Positions 1 through 6,739 of a stretch of DNA of 59,958 nt are shown piece after piece (positions within the stretch are counted from its first letter, which is position 1; every line of letters begins with the position of its first letter). A program made the translations under genes and the position numbers. The stretch covers positions 1 to 59,958 of IMG/VR virus record IMGVR_UViG_3300005584_000003; one strand, 5' to 3'. Below the pieces are notes generated by a model, which worked only from the letters and a program-made list of their open reading frames with translations, was not told the origin of the DNA and made no database searches. The DNA comes from a virus.

Positions 1-101
1 GATCATGCCTTAACTTGAATTAGGACTAAAACCGTAAGAGATAATGGACATTCCTGACCACACTGGACTCATAAAATGACTTACAATTTACTTACGGTAC
101 T

Positions 102-115
102 GAGTAAATTTACTC
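102..115. promoter_or_regulatory. 14-bp perfect palindrome, possible operator
   Basis: GAGTAAATTTACTC is a perfect inverted repeat in AT-rich DNA upstream of the first rightward operon. It has operator-like symmetry, but nothing shows which protein would bind it. The first 158 bases hold no convincing gene. Confidence 0.3.
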
Positions 116-158
116 CTTATAAGGGATAAAAGTAAAAACCCCGCTAAAGGTAGTAATC

Positions 159-230
159 ATGTGTAAAGAAAATGTCATATTTGATCTATAACGCACACAA
201 TGTGTAAACAAAATGTCATATTTGATCTAT
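159..230 (+). repeat. 31-bp direct repeat, period 41, before the first gene
   Basis: Two copies (159-189 and 200-230) differ at one base (TAAAG versus TAAAC), and the second copy ends one base before the ATG at 232. TTGATC of copy 1 (182-187) and TAAACA of copy 2 (205-210) are 17 bp apart, so the repeat could form a promoter with a leader of about 15 nt. It could also be a tandem operator. The duplication is seen; the function is inferred. Confidence 0.6.
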
Positions 231-231
231 T

Positions 232-702
232 ATGAATCAATTAGATTGTAATACACCTAATGGCAGAGCGTACATACAACATTCTATTTACGCCATTAAT
301 AAACTAGCCTCGCTCTATTGCGCACGCGCCGCCCACACATTAGACACAGGAATCGCCGATATAGATGCCATCCTAACACGTGATAACCTCGTTGTAGGCC
401 TAGTAGAGGCCAAGAGCCGCAATATGACCAAGCAACAGCTAAACGCCTTTGGATCATACTTAATAACGCACGATAAGCTATTACGCGGTATAGCCCTATC
501 AGTAGCCTTACAGGCACGCTTTGACGTTGTAGTTAATTTAATCCCGGACCACATAATAGCCGTTTGGAACATAACCACGCCCCGTGGAGAACTTATGTTG
601 GATCTTAACCCTAAAGAAACAATAACTCAAGCCACTTGCAATGGAGGATCCGCCCAACGGATTAACGCCTACCTTGCGGTAAACAAAGCCATCTTCATAT
701 AA
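232..702 (+). CDS. Putative PD-(D/E)XK nuclease-fold protein
   Basis: A 156-residue protein, first in a rightward operon of small genes. The motif IDAIL, about 13 residues, then VEAKSRN (D45...E59-A-K61) matches the D...ExK core of PD-(D/E)XK nucleases such as Holliday-junction or restriction-like enzymes, which cleave DNA using a divalent metal. An N-terminal helix with a Gln/His (QHSIYAINKL) precedes the core, as in several small family members. No other domain is visible. It could act in recombination or host DNA degradation. The fold is inferred from this motif alone. The ATG lies one base after a 31-bp direct repeat and has no clear ribosome binding site. Confidence 0.45.
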   Translation: MNQLDCNTPNGRAYIQHSIYAINKLASLYCARAAHTLDTGIADIDAILTRDNLVVGLVEAKSRNMTKQQLNAFGSYLITHDKLLRGIALSVALQARFDVVVNLIPDHIIAVWNITTPRGELMLDLNPKETITQATCNGGSAQRINAYLAVNKAIFI

Positions 703-711
703 CCGCCCACC

Positions 712-921
712 ATGCCCGACCCATATAATCATACCCCCTTCGACACCATCGTCGCCCTACAAGCCTCCATAGATAAGCATAAAGCCCTTATAGCCCACAT
801 ATCCAGTCAAACAGACACCCTACGCAAACTAGCCTTCCAACGTACCCCACCATCCACTACCAACAACGCGTACGCCATTACGTACCACTTCTCACCAACC
901 ACACCATCCTACCCACTATGA
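712..921 (+). CDS. Small hypothetical protein
   Basis: A 69-residue protein starting 9 nt after the preceding stop. The first half is predicted helical with acidic and basic residues; the C-terminus is Ser/Thr/Pro-rich and probably disordered. Its stop overlaps the next start as ATGA, so the two are probably translationally coupled. No family is recognised. It is kept as a gene because of its tight operon spacing and same-strand coupling on both sides. Confidence 0.45.
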   Translation: MPDPYNHTPFDTIVALQASIDKHKALIAHISSQTDTLRKLAFQRTPPSTTNNAYAITYHFSPTTPSYPL

Positions 922-1178
922 GCATTCCCTCTCAGAACGATTTTGTACCCCTCCCATCTGCTCCTATGAAGGTTAATAAAGTACGCACAGAGAGGGACAG
1001 TTTAGTGCTAGCAGCGATGATCAGGTACGGTGGAAGCTTCGCAAGTGCCATAGCAGTAGCGGCGATGTGTGCTGATAGTGGTAATCTGCTTAGGTTGAAG
1101 GTGGCGTTTAAGGATTTGTGGGAGCAATACGATGAGATGGCGAAGATGTCTAGTAAACTGGAGGTCAAAGACTTATGA
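918..1178 (+). CDS. Small hypothetical protein
   Basis: An 86-residue protein overlapping its upstream neighbour by ATGA. A Pro-rich N-terminus (about 1-20) is followed by an Ala-rich segment containing IRYGGSFASAIAVAAMCADSG, which looks like a helix-turn-helix without strong motif support, and then an amphipathic C-terminal helix. A possible DNA-binding role is only a guess. It is coupled to a further 23-codon frame downstream. Confidence 0.45.
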   Translation: MSIPSQNDFVPLPSAPMKVNKVRTERDSLVLAAMIRYGGSFASAIAVAAMCADSGNLLRLKVAFKDLWEQYDEMAKMSSKLEVKDL

Positions 1179-1246
1179 AGATAATCCTAATCAAGATGTG
1201 GCATGATCTACTCCGGGTGCTTGGTATCGGTAAGAGGTGGAAGTAG
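1175..1246 (+). CDS. Very short ORF coupled to the upstream gene
   Basis: A 23-residue basic peptide (begins MKIILIKMWHDLL) whose ATG overlaps the previous stop as ATGA. The coupling and an amphipathic basic character are the only support. It may be spurious. Confidence 0.2.
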   Translation: MKIILIKMWHDLLRVLGIGKRWK

Positions 1247-1732
1247 GGCCGGGAATGGGCTAGGATAGGGTCCGGGGTGGACGATAAGCGGATATGGCGT
1301 AAACCCAATTATATAGTCAATCGTGTAAGATGCGCGTATAGCGATACTTGCAGATGTTGACCCGGGTTCTGTACGGTGGGAAAGGTACACCTGAATTGAA
1401 TCGTCTATCAACGACTTACGCAAGTTTGATAGGCAATTCCCACCTATTGTGGTGGAATAGCTGGGAATCCCAATCCCAATCCGGGTGAATCCCAATCCCC
1501 AATTCCAATCCAATTGGCCCAATCTCAATCCCGGGCGCCAATCTCAATCCCAATCGAATCCAATCCCAATCCAATCCCAATGCTCAATCCCTATCCCTAT
1601 CCCAATCGTTTGATCAATTACTTGAGGTCATGTAGTTGATCGTTGGTCAATCGGTTGTTCATTGTTGGTTCATTGGTCTGTTAGTCGGTCTGTCCGGGGT
1701 TGTTTGATTGTTTGGGAAACATTGGGAAATAA
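1247..1732. other. Intergenic region with a repeat array; no gene seen
   Basis: No credible coding sequence. The opposite-strand frame across 1208-1528 is low complexity and runs into the repeat. Contents are the CAATCCC-type array (1464-1607) and then a T/G-rich stretch (about 1615-1730) with recurrent GTTGGTCAATCGG-like words that reappear near 3160. Confidence 0.6.
1464..1607 (-). repeat. Degenerate AATCCC array (GGGATT on the minus strand), copy 1
   Basis: Closely spaced CAATCCC/AATCCAATCCC units. On the minus strand this reads as repeated GGGATTGG with G-tracts three bases long and loops mostly of three (GGGATAGGGATAGGG near the right end), a pattern able to form G-quadruplexes. Similar arrays lie near 3022-3150 and 4600-4785, always between leftward transcription units. 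Confidence 0.75.
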
Positions 1733-1734
1733 GC

Positions 1735-1775
1735 AAAAAAAACCCCACTCAAGCCGTTGTCAGACCTGAGTGGGG
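1735..1775 (-). terminator. Rho-independent terminator (distal of three)
   Basis: A 9-bp stem (CCCCACTCA/TGAGTGGGG, 1743-1751 with 1767-1775) is followed on the minus strand by eight T residues (1742-1735). It is the last of three tandem terminators for the leftward unit ending at 1920. Confidence 0.8.
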
Positions 1776-1802
1776 AAAAACCTCTGTCAGTCCAGACAGA
1801 GG
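1776..1802 (-). terminator. Rho-independent terminator (middle of three)
   Basis: A perfect 8-bp stem CCTCTGTC/GACAGAGG with a 6-nt loop is followed by TTTTT on the minus strand (1780-1776). It lies between two other terminators of the same orientation. Confidence 0.8.
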
Positions 1803-1822
1803 AGATAACGCAACAGACGCAA

Positions 1823-1852
1823 GGTTGCGAACGGTTGCGAACGGTTGCAAGC
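1823..1852. repeat. Three tandem decamers
   Basis: GGTTGCGAAC, GGTTGCGAAC, GGTTGCAAGC in direct tandem between two terminators. It is iteron-like, but no replication protein or AT-rich unwinding element is next to it. It could be a slippage product. Confidence 0.5.
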
Positions 1853-1871
1853 GTAATCTTGCATCATTGCA

Positions 1872-1902
1872 TAAAAAAGCCCGTAGCGGTTAGGCCACGG
1901 GC
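1872..1902 (-). terminator. Rho-independent terminator (proximal of three)
   Basis: The minus strand reads AGCCCGTGG-loop-CTACGGGCT followed by six T residues, directly after the stop of the gene at 1920-2189. Confidence 0.85.
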
Positions 1903-1919
1903 TCGCGCGAGGGGCTCGC

Positions 1920-2189
1920 CTACTTGTTGAGCTTGTCTATTACCTTGGTAATCTTCTCGCAGAGGGTTGTGTCGGCCTTGTTATAGGAGCCGTCGCCAAG
2001 ATACCCGCCAGACCATTTCGGTGATCCGTCGTACTTATGAACGGTTCCGTCAGCCCATATTTCTTCGTCAATTTCTTGGGTGCATATCGTGCCGTCGGGG
2101 AAAAGCGCCTCCTCCTTGTCGTAGTCGTGCGACCATTGCTTGGTTGCTGAGTCATAGGAGAGGATGAAGTAATGTGTACTAGAGGGCAT
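1920..2189 (-). CDS. Hypothetical protein, 89 residues
   Basis: A small acidic protein beginning MPSSTHYFILSYD. It has several aromatic/acidic beta-type segments (WSHDYD, EEIWADGTVHKYD) and a C-terminal Lys-rich helix ending VIDKLNK. It starts 4 nt after the stop of the GP88-family gene and ends 18 nt before a strong terminator, so it is the last gene of a two-gene leftward unit. No family is recognised. Confidence 0.6.
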   Translation of the reverse strand: MPSSTHYFILSYDSATKQWSHDYDKEEALFPDGTICTQEIDEEIWADGTVHKYDGSPKWSGGYLGDGSYNKADTTLCEKITKVIDKLNK

Positions 2190-2193
2190 GGGA

Positions 2194-2919
2194 TTAGTTG
2201 GTTAAGATGAATGATGAAGACGTGTTGCGGGCTTTCCCCTTAGCGCGTAGGCCCACGACGCAACCTTTAGGGTCAAGGAAGCGCAGGTCGTGCTCGTCGC
2301 CGTTAATAACGGGAAGCTCGACGTTAAGAGCGGTCGTGAAGAGCGGAAGCTCCTGCTTCTTGGCGATAGCGAAGACAGCTGCGATATTTACACCATTAGC
2401 CGCCAGCTTAATAGCTTGGGCTTTGTTCTTCTCGCTGAGGGAGAATGTAAGAGTGTAGTTAGAGGGAAGCTTACCCGTTGCGGACGCGTAGGCGCGCGTA
2501 GGGTTCTTCGTGTAGTCATAGAAGGGAACGGAAGGGAAACGGTTCATTAAGTTGATCTTCTTCTCCCCGCCAAATGATTCCCAAGAGATGTCCGATGTCC
2601 CGTTAAGACGGACGGCAGGCTTTAAACCAAGCCGCTTGGCTTTACGTTGTAGGGCCTCGATATCGCAGGCCAGTACTTCGACGAAGTTAACCGGATCGCT
2701 GGCAAAAATCTGCGTCTTACGTTTGCGTGCGTCTTGCACGTTTTTGAAGATACCCATGCCAGCCGTGTAGAGGCAGAGGCGGGCGCATTCGGGAGAAGCG
2801 AACTTGCAGACGTTCATCACTCCCGACTGTGTATGTGGCGCAAGATAGAGAATGCCGGTTAGGTAACCTAGCTCTTCCCCCTTGGTGGTCTTAGCGTTTT
2901 CAATCGTTAACAGTTGCAT
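2194..2919 (-). CDS. GP88-family phage protein
   Basis: A 241-residue protein resembling the phage family called gene product 88 (function unknown, common in tailed phages). Recognisable features are an early Lys/Thr segment, the Cys cluster CKFASPECARLC, a DARKRKTQIF segment, RLNGTSDISWE, and a Tyr-rich FYDYTKNPTRA. The conserved Cys residues suggest metal or cluster binding, but no chemistry is established. The start is placed at 2919 (MQLLTIENAK), where family-like sequence begins. An upstream in-frame start would add residues encoded by the GGGATT repeat array and is rejected. No Shine-Dalgarno sequence is evident. The array at 3022-3150 would lie in its 5' leader. Confidence 0.7.
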   Translation of the reverse strand: MQLLTIENAKTTKGEELGYLTGILYLAPHTQSGVMNVCKFASPECARLCLYTAGMGIFKNVQDARKRKTQIFASDPVNFVEVLACDIEALQRKAKRLGLKPAVRLNGTSDISWESFGGEKKINLMNRFPSVPFYDYTKNPTRAYASATGKLPSNYTLTFSLSEKNKAQAIKLAANGVNIAAVFAIAKKQELPLFTTALNVELPVINGDEHDLRFLDPKGCVVGLRAKGKARNTSSSFILTN

Positions 2920-3021
2920 TTTTTTATGGCTCGCTTCGCGGAATTGCTGGCGAGTTGCGCTTATAATCGAATGCAGGGCACTATCGTCAAGCACATAATT
3001 AATTATTAATTGAATTCTTAA

Positions 3022-3150
3022 CTCAATCCGCCAATCCCAATCCCCAATCCCAATCCGCACGAATTCAATCCCAATGCCCAATCGCCAATCCCAATCCTCA
3101 ATCGCAATCCGTTAAATCAATCGCAATCGCTATCCTATGCGCTATCCTAT
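3022..3150 (-). repeat. Degenerate AATCCC array, copy 2
   Basis: CAATCCC units upstream of the GP88-family gene. The minus strand carries runs such as GGGATTGGGGATTGGG. It is followed to the right by GGTTGGTCAATCG, also found beside copy 1, so the spacers are homologous. Confidence 0.75.
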
Positions 3151-3547
3151 CCGGTTGGTCAATCGCTTGGCGTTTCTTGTTTGTTTGTGGTTGACGGCTT
3201 TGTTTGGGTCGTTAGTCCGTTTGTATTACTAACCGCACGGGATAACCTGATCGCGACGTATTCCATCACTTTCGACCTGTGCAAGGCGGGACGGGTGGGC
3301 ATCGGTTACCCGGAGCGTCGAACGCCTTAACTCCAACCGGGTTTAATTATTAGGCGCAAGCCTGAGCCGACCACCGTTGACCGTGTAACCTTTGGACAAG
3401 CCGAGCGGGGTGGTCGATATCGCAACCCCAGCTTCCCAGTACGTTGTCCGTCACGCGAACAGCTCCCCGCTCTGCGGGTGAGCTATCGACCCGCTGATAC
3501 CCGAACCGTTATCCGTTACCCGAACACCGGAAGACGGAGCAGAACAT
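3151..3547. other. Non-coding spacer with a strong hairpin
   Basis: About 400 bases without a credible gene. It includes T/G-rich repeat-like DNA (3160-3220) and then GC-richer DNA with a hairpin at 3461-3484 (AGCTC and CCCGC pairing with GCGGG and GAGCT across a short loop) that has no T-run. A structured RNA in the leader of the GP88 unit is possible. No known RNA family was recognised. Confidence 0.4.
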
Positions 3548-3574
3548 AAAAAAGGCCCACCGTTTCCGGTGAGC
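3548..3574 (-). terminator. Rho-independent terminator after the DUF932 gene
   Basis: The minus strand reads GGCTCACCG-loop-CGGTGGGCC followed by TTTTTT. It starts 24 nt past the stop of the gene at 3598-4551. Confidence 0.85.
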
Positions 3575-3597
3575 CAGTGTTGAGGTTATTATTTTAG

Positions 3598-4551
3598 TTA
3601 GGCCGTTAACAGTTCGAAGGCTTTGGACTTCATCGCGTCACCTGACCCGAGAAGGGAAGATTCAAACCGGACTTCAGTTTTATCCCGACCAGCAGCCACG
3701 CGAACCGTGCGCGAGTGGTCCACATATTCCGTCACGGCGTTAAACGCGTCCCAACGGGTGGCGCCTTTGTTACCCGTGCCACCACGGAACAGGTCAACGA
3801 TATCGTTATACTGGTTGCGGGCCCGTGTAGACGTTTGCAGGGCTTGCGTATCAAAGCCCGTCAGCTTGCCCACGAAGGCGGAAACCTCAGCGGTCGACAT
3901 CTCGATGGTGGCCATGCGCTGAACCTTGGCGCGCTCGATCTCCTCAGCTTTATTCACGCCCATCAGGAGGTTAACGGCTGCGGTAATGCCATCGCTGACG
4001 TTGACCGTGTGACGAACGCCAAACACTCTGTCCCGACTGTTACCGATGGCCGTCTTCCATGTGTTGGCGCAGACAACGCGCGTGTTGGTCCGGTGCAACT
4101 CAAAGCACCCCGACCCATCGTGGCGATTGATCCACAGATCATATGATTTAATTAAGTCACCACCGACCGCCCACCTTGTCCCGTTCGCAAGGACCCAGAT
4201 ACGCCGACCATTGTTCAACGTGCCCGCCGTCTCGATGCAGGCCTGCCCGTTGTAAACACCGTCCAACGTCTTGAACGTGTTCTCATCGCTCACCAGACCG
4301 TAGTCTTCACCCACGATGCTCAGAGGAGTGCGCGCACCGTTAACATAATTGCCGACGATTGTTTTATACCCGTCGATGCGCAGACCGTCTTCGGTGAATA
4401 CGGGAAGCTGCTCCATGGTGCGAGCACCAACGCCCTCAGCGAAGCAACGCAACGGTGAGAGAAGGCCTGCAAACACTTTGCCCAGCCCGTGCCAAGCGAC
4501 CGTGTTGCTGCCGAGAACTACCTGATCATTCGATTCAATTTCATGTGCCAT
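3598..4551 (-). CDS. DUF932 / phage-plasmid-like protein
   Basis: A 317-residue protein resembling DUF932 (phage/plasmid-like family TIGR03299), which has no established biochemical function and is common in large phages and plasmids. Typical features are the start MAHEIESNDQVV, the W-H-GLGK segment near residue 20, SIVGEDYGLVSDENTF near 80, RIWVLANG, and RTNTRVVCANTW near 155. The start at 4551 matches the usual MAHEI beginning; an upstream TTG at 4584 is rejected. A TTGATT-17-AATAAA promoter-like pair overlaps this region 4 nt before the ATG. It is a single-gene unit between a repeat array (5' side) and a terminator (3' side). Confidence 0.8.
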   Translation of the reverse strand: MAHEIESNDQVVLGSNTVAWHGLGKVFAGLLSPLRCFAEGVGARTMEQLPVFTEDGLRIDGYKTIVGNYVNGARTPLSIVGEDYGLVSDENTFKTLDGVYNGQACIETAGTLNNGRRIWVLANGTRWAVGGDLIKSYDLWINRHDGSGCFELHRTNTRVVCANTWKTAIGNSRDRVFGVRHTVNVSDGITAAVNLLMGVNKAEEIERAKVQRMATIEMSTAEVSAFVGKLTGFDTQALQTSTRARNQYNDIVDLFRGGTGNKGATRWDAFNAVTEYVDHSRTVRVAAGRDKTEVRFESSLLGSGDAMKSKAFELLTA

Positions 4552-4599
4552 CTGATTTATTTTTTGTTGAGTTATCGGAATCAAATTAACTCCGATTCA

Positions 4600-4785
4600 T
4601 TTAATCTAATCCAATCCGCTTATACGTCAAGCGCATTATTCCAATTGATTTGAGTGAATCCCAATCGCGCCAATCCCAATCAATCCCCGCCAATCCCAAT
4701 CAATTTCAATTCAATCCCAATCCACGCCAATCAATCGCAATCCCTATCAATCCCCATCACCATTCAATCGATGGCCAATCCGTTC
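4600..4785 (-). repeat. Degenerate AATCCC/CAATC array, copy 3
   Basis: Repeated CCAATCCCAATC words upstream of the DUF932 gene. The minus strand carries GATTGGGATTGG units. This is the longest of three related intergenic arrays. Confidence 0.75.
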
Positions 4786-4902
4786 GGTTATCGTTAGGTT
4801 ATTGTCAGGTTATTGTCAGGTTACGCTCCGGTTATGTGTAGGTTATGTGTAGGTTAGGCTTAGGTTATGCTTAGGTTATCGTTAGGTTATGCTCCGGTTA
4901 TG
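4786..4902 (+). repeat. Tandem GGTTAT repeat array
   Basis: About eleven GGTTA(T/C/G) words at spacings of 10-12 nt (GGTTATTGTCA, GGTTATGTGTA, GGTTATGCTCC and similar). The roughly helical spacing could place binding sites on one face of the DNA. The array adjoins the CAATC array and a terminator. Confidence 0.75.
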
Positions 4903-4913
4903 CAGGCGGACAT

Positions 4914-4947
4914 AAAAAAGCCCCACCCGCGCGAGCGGGCAGGGCCT
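4914..4947 (-). terminator. Rho-independent terminator
   Basis: The minus strand reads GAGGCCCTGCCCGC-loop-GCGGGTGGGGC followed by six T residues. It ends the leftward five-gene unit whose last gene stops at 4962. Confidence 0.85.
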
Positions 4948-4961
4948 CGGGACCGTCTGGC

Positions 4962-5249
4962 CTAGGGCAGGGGAAGTGACGGGTAACCCATAAGCTGAGA
5001 GAGCTTGCCTATGTATTGGCTAGGGATGTACCAAGCCTCGGGCGCTGCGCTGCCCCCGTAGTTGATCCCGTTATATGAGTCAATGAAGGCTCCGGGATCA
5101 CCGAGGACAATCGTCAACCGGACTTGAGCCGATTTCTTGGCGCCCTCCTTGTGGAGCTTTATGGCGGCTTCCTTTATAGAATCCGCCTTAGCCCAGTTTC
5201 CATAAAATCCTCCCGTAGCTAGTATGAACGTAACCGATTGGTTTTTCAT
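4962..5249 (-). CDS. Hypothetical protein, 95 residues
   Basis: A protein beginning MKNQSVTFILATGGFYGNW. An N-terminal beta strand and a Lys/Ala-rich helix (DSIKEAAIKLHKEG) are followed by another strand and a Gly/Ser/Tyr-rich C-terminus. No family is recognised. The start overlaps the stop of the 30-residue membrane ORF as TAATG, indicating translational coupling. It is the last gene before the terminator at 4914-4947. Confidence 0.6.
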   Translation of the reverse strand: MKNQSVTFILATGGFYGNWAKADSIKEAAIKLHKEGAKKSAQVRLTIVLGDPGAFIDSYNGINYGGSAAPEAWYIPSQYIGKLSQLMGYPSLPLP

Positions 5250-5341
5250 TAGTCGCGGGAGTTAAGGGAACAGACGCCCACCACCGTAGCGGCGAACAGG
5301 GCGAGCAAGACGATGCAGAGTAAGACGGCGTCAAAGCTCAT
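5249..5341 (-). CDS. 30-residue membrane peptide
   Basis: A short ORF coupled on both sides: its ATG overlaps the upstream stop (ATGA at 5338-5341) and its stop overlaps the downstream start (TAATG). The sequence begins MSFDAVLLCIVLL and is one hydrophobic helix of about 20 residues with a short polar end, so a single-pass membrane peptide is likely. The double overlap makes translation plausible. Function is unknown. Confidence 0.5.
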   Translation of the reverse strand: MSFDAVLLCIVLLALFAATVVGVCSLNSRD

Positions 5342-5538
5342 TTGGCTCCCTCCTTGAATTGGTTCGGATTGTTTTTGTGTACCAATAGAGCGGCGGTGCG
5401 ATCAACCATGGCAGCAAGGCGGAACAGTTCCGCTTCCGCAGCTTTGCGGGCGGGAACGTTCTTGTGCTGCTTAAGAGCGTTGATATATATCGGGAGGACG
5501 GCTGTCCACGTGGGCGGGTTGTTTAGTTCGTTATCCAT
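5338..5538 (-). CDS. Hypothetical helical protein, 66 residues
   Basis: A small, mostly helical protein beginning MDNELNNPPTW, with a Lys/Ala/Glu-rich middle (ARKAAEAELFRLA) and a Lys-rich end. Its stop overlaps the start of the membrane peptide as ATGA. No family is recognised. Confidence 0.55.
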   Translation of the reverse strand: MDNELNNPPTWTAVLPIYINALKQHKNVPARKAAEAELFRLAAMVDRTAALLVHKNNPNQFKEGAK

Positions 5539-5582
5539 ATTATGAGGCGACTAGGTTGCGGGATTGCATCCGGAGTTGCATG

Positions 5583-5603
5583 GAGCCCCCTGTCACGGGG
5601 CTC
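5583..5603 (-). other. Intercistronic hairpin
   Basis: GAGCCCC/GGGGCTC stem with a short loop between two leftward genes and no T-run. It resembles the hairpin at 6016-6041 in the same operon (minus strand GAGC..CCCC...GGGG..GCTCCA), so it may be an RNA processing or stability element. Confidence 0.5.
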
Positions 5604-5611
5604 GAGCAACC

Positions 5612-5971
5612 TCAGATGAGGCCACCCATTAACTGCTTTGCCACTGCTTTGACTGCGATCTCTTCGATCCACCCCTTGCAGGTGTTGCTCCGGATCTCGG
5701 CAACCACACTTCCGGTAATTGTCGTCCGGTTATCTTTGTAGGCGGCGTCCTTGATCGCGTCAGCAACTAAGCTTTCAATGTCCAGACCGCGCACGTGATC
5801 GTCAATGGCGTCAGCGACTAAGGTTTCAACGTCTACGCTGCGCACGGCAACGTCTACGGCGTTATCGACTAGGTCCTTGATATCCATCTGCGCAAACCTC
5901 CATTCAATGCGCTCTTGGATGTATGTGCTCAGGGCCTCTGCTAGCGGTTCAATATCTCTAGGGTTGTTCAT
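5612..5971 (-). CDS. Hypothetical repeat-containing protein, 119 residues
   Basis: An acidic, mostly helical protein. The segment from about residue 30 to 75 carries an imperfect repeat: DIKDLVDNAVDVAV, DVETLVADAIDDHV, DIESLVADAIKDA, each about 18 residues. This suggests a repeated helical hairpin or coiled coil. Similar repeats occur in phage proteins of unknown function. It is flanked by two similar intercistronic hairpins. Confidence 0.55.
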   Translation of the reverse strand: MNNPRDIEPLAEALSTYIQERIEWRFAQMDIKDLVDNAVDVAVRSVDVETLVADAIDDHVRGLDIESLVADAIKDAAYKDNRTTITGSVVAEIRSNTCKGWIEEIAVKAVAKQLMGGLI

Positions 5972-6015
5972 TTTTTTAGTGCTGCGTTGCGGCGGGATTG
6001 CCTTGGCGCTGCTTG

Positions 6016-6041
6016 GAGCCGCCCCACTTAAGGGGCAGCTC
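6016..6041 (-). other. Intercistronic hairpin
   Basis: GAGCcGCCCC-acttaa-GGGGCaGCTC stem between two leftward genes, without a T-run. It is similar in stem sequence to the element at 5583-5603. Confidence 0.5.
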
Positions 6042-6057
6042 GGGGCAGAGTCAGAGG

Positions 6058-6351
6058 TTATTCGTTGTGCCAGTCGTAAGCTTCGCGGGGCTCGAACCGT
6101 TTAACCCACGCCCAAGCTAACTGGTGAGCGTGCTCGATATAAGCAGGATAGTTAACGCCCTCGTTGCGGCGTTCCTCTAGCTCGGTGTTGTCGATCCACT
6201 CGCCACCGATACACACTCTGAAGTAACCTATGTAGCCAGAGCGCTCGTGTTCGTTGCGGACATCATCGACCTCCATCAGCCGGAGGTTAACTTCACGCGC
6301 TTCTGCTAGATCAGCAGCGCTCACGTGTTGGATTTGCGTCATGATTTTCAT
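6058..6351 (-). CDS. Hypothetical protein, 97 residues
   Basis: A protein beginning MKIMTQIQHVSAADLAEAR; a second ATG (6342) would give 94 residues. It has an N-terminal helix, a central beta segment (GYIGYFRVCIGGEWI) and an Arg/Glu/His-rich C-terminal helix with many Trp residues. No family is recognised. It is the first gene of the leftward five-gene unit; the 5' side is the gene-free region 6352-6739. Confidence 0.55.
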   Translation of the reverse strand: MKIMTQIQHVSAADLAEAREVNLRLMEVDDVRNEHERSGYIGYFRVCIGGEWIDNTELEERRNEGVNYPAYIEHAHQLAWAWVKRFEPREAYDWHNE

Positions 6352-6739
6352 TCTATTTTTTGGGGTTTGTCAGAGGGGAAATCCGTCTGATGTGAATATA
6401 CTCTGAAATTATTATGAAACGATCAAGCACTAAATGAGGGCATGCATCAAATAGTTTCGCCCCCTGTTTACCCCTGATCCGGATCGATTCCCCTGCTACC
6501 TGAATCAATCCAATCGGCTGGCGCAGCGCAGCCAGCGTGCGCGCCTATAGCGCGCCCCTGCGCGCGCAGCTAGGCACCTGCCACCCCCTGCCCATAGGCT
6601 ACCCCCCGCCCTGACCTGACCCATCGGTCGGCTTCCTACTCGCACCAGTAACCCAGCTACACCCAATCATTATGTGCATGACAGTGCAAGAAGCATGACC
6701 CACCCCCTGCCCCCCCATGCATGCTACTGTCTGCCCCTA
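6352..6739. other. Gene-free region with a GC palindrome cluster and C-rich tracts
   Basis: No credible gene. Three hairpins or palindromes lie side by side: GCTGGC/GCCAGC (6517-6536), GCGCGC/GCGCGC around CTATA (6539-6555) and the 12-bp palindrome CTGCGCGCGCAG (6558-6569). To the right are repeated CACCCCCTGCCC-type C-rich tracts up to 6735. It separates the GroEL unit from the next leftward unit and could be a strong transcription barrier, an origin or a packaging site. Confidence 0.5.

Noticed and set aside
159-230. CRISPR array
   Set aside because: Only two copies of a 31-bp repeat with a 10-base gap; no further units and no cas genes.
1208-1528. Minus-strand ORF of 106 residues in the gap
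   Set aside because: Starts inside the GGGATT array and shows no domain; low-complexity, no ribosome binding site.
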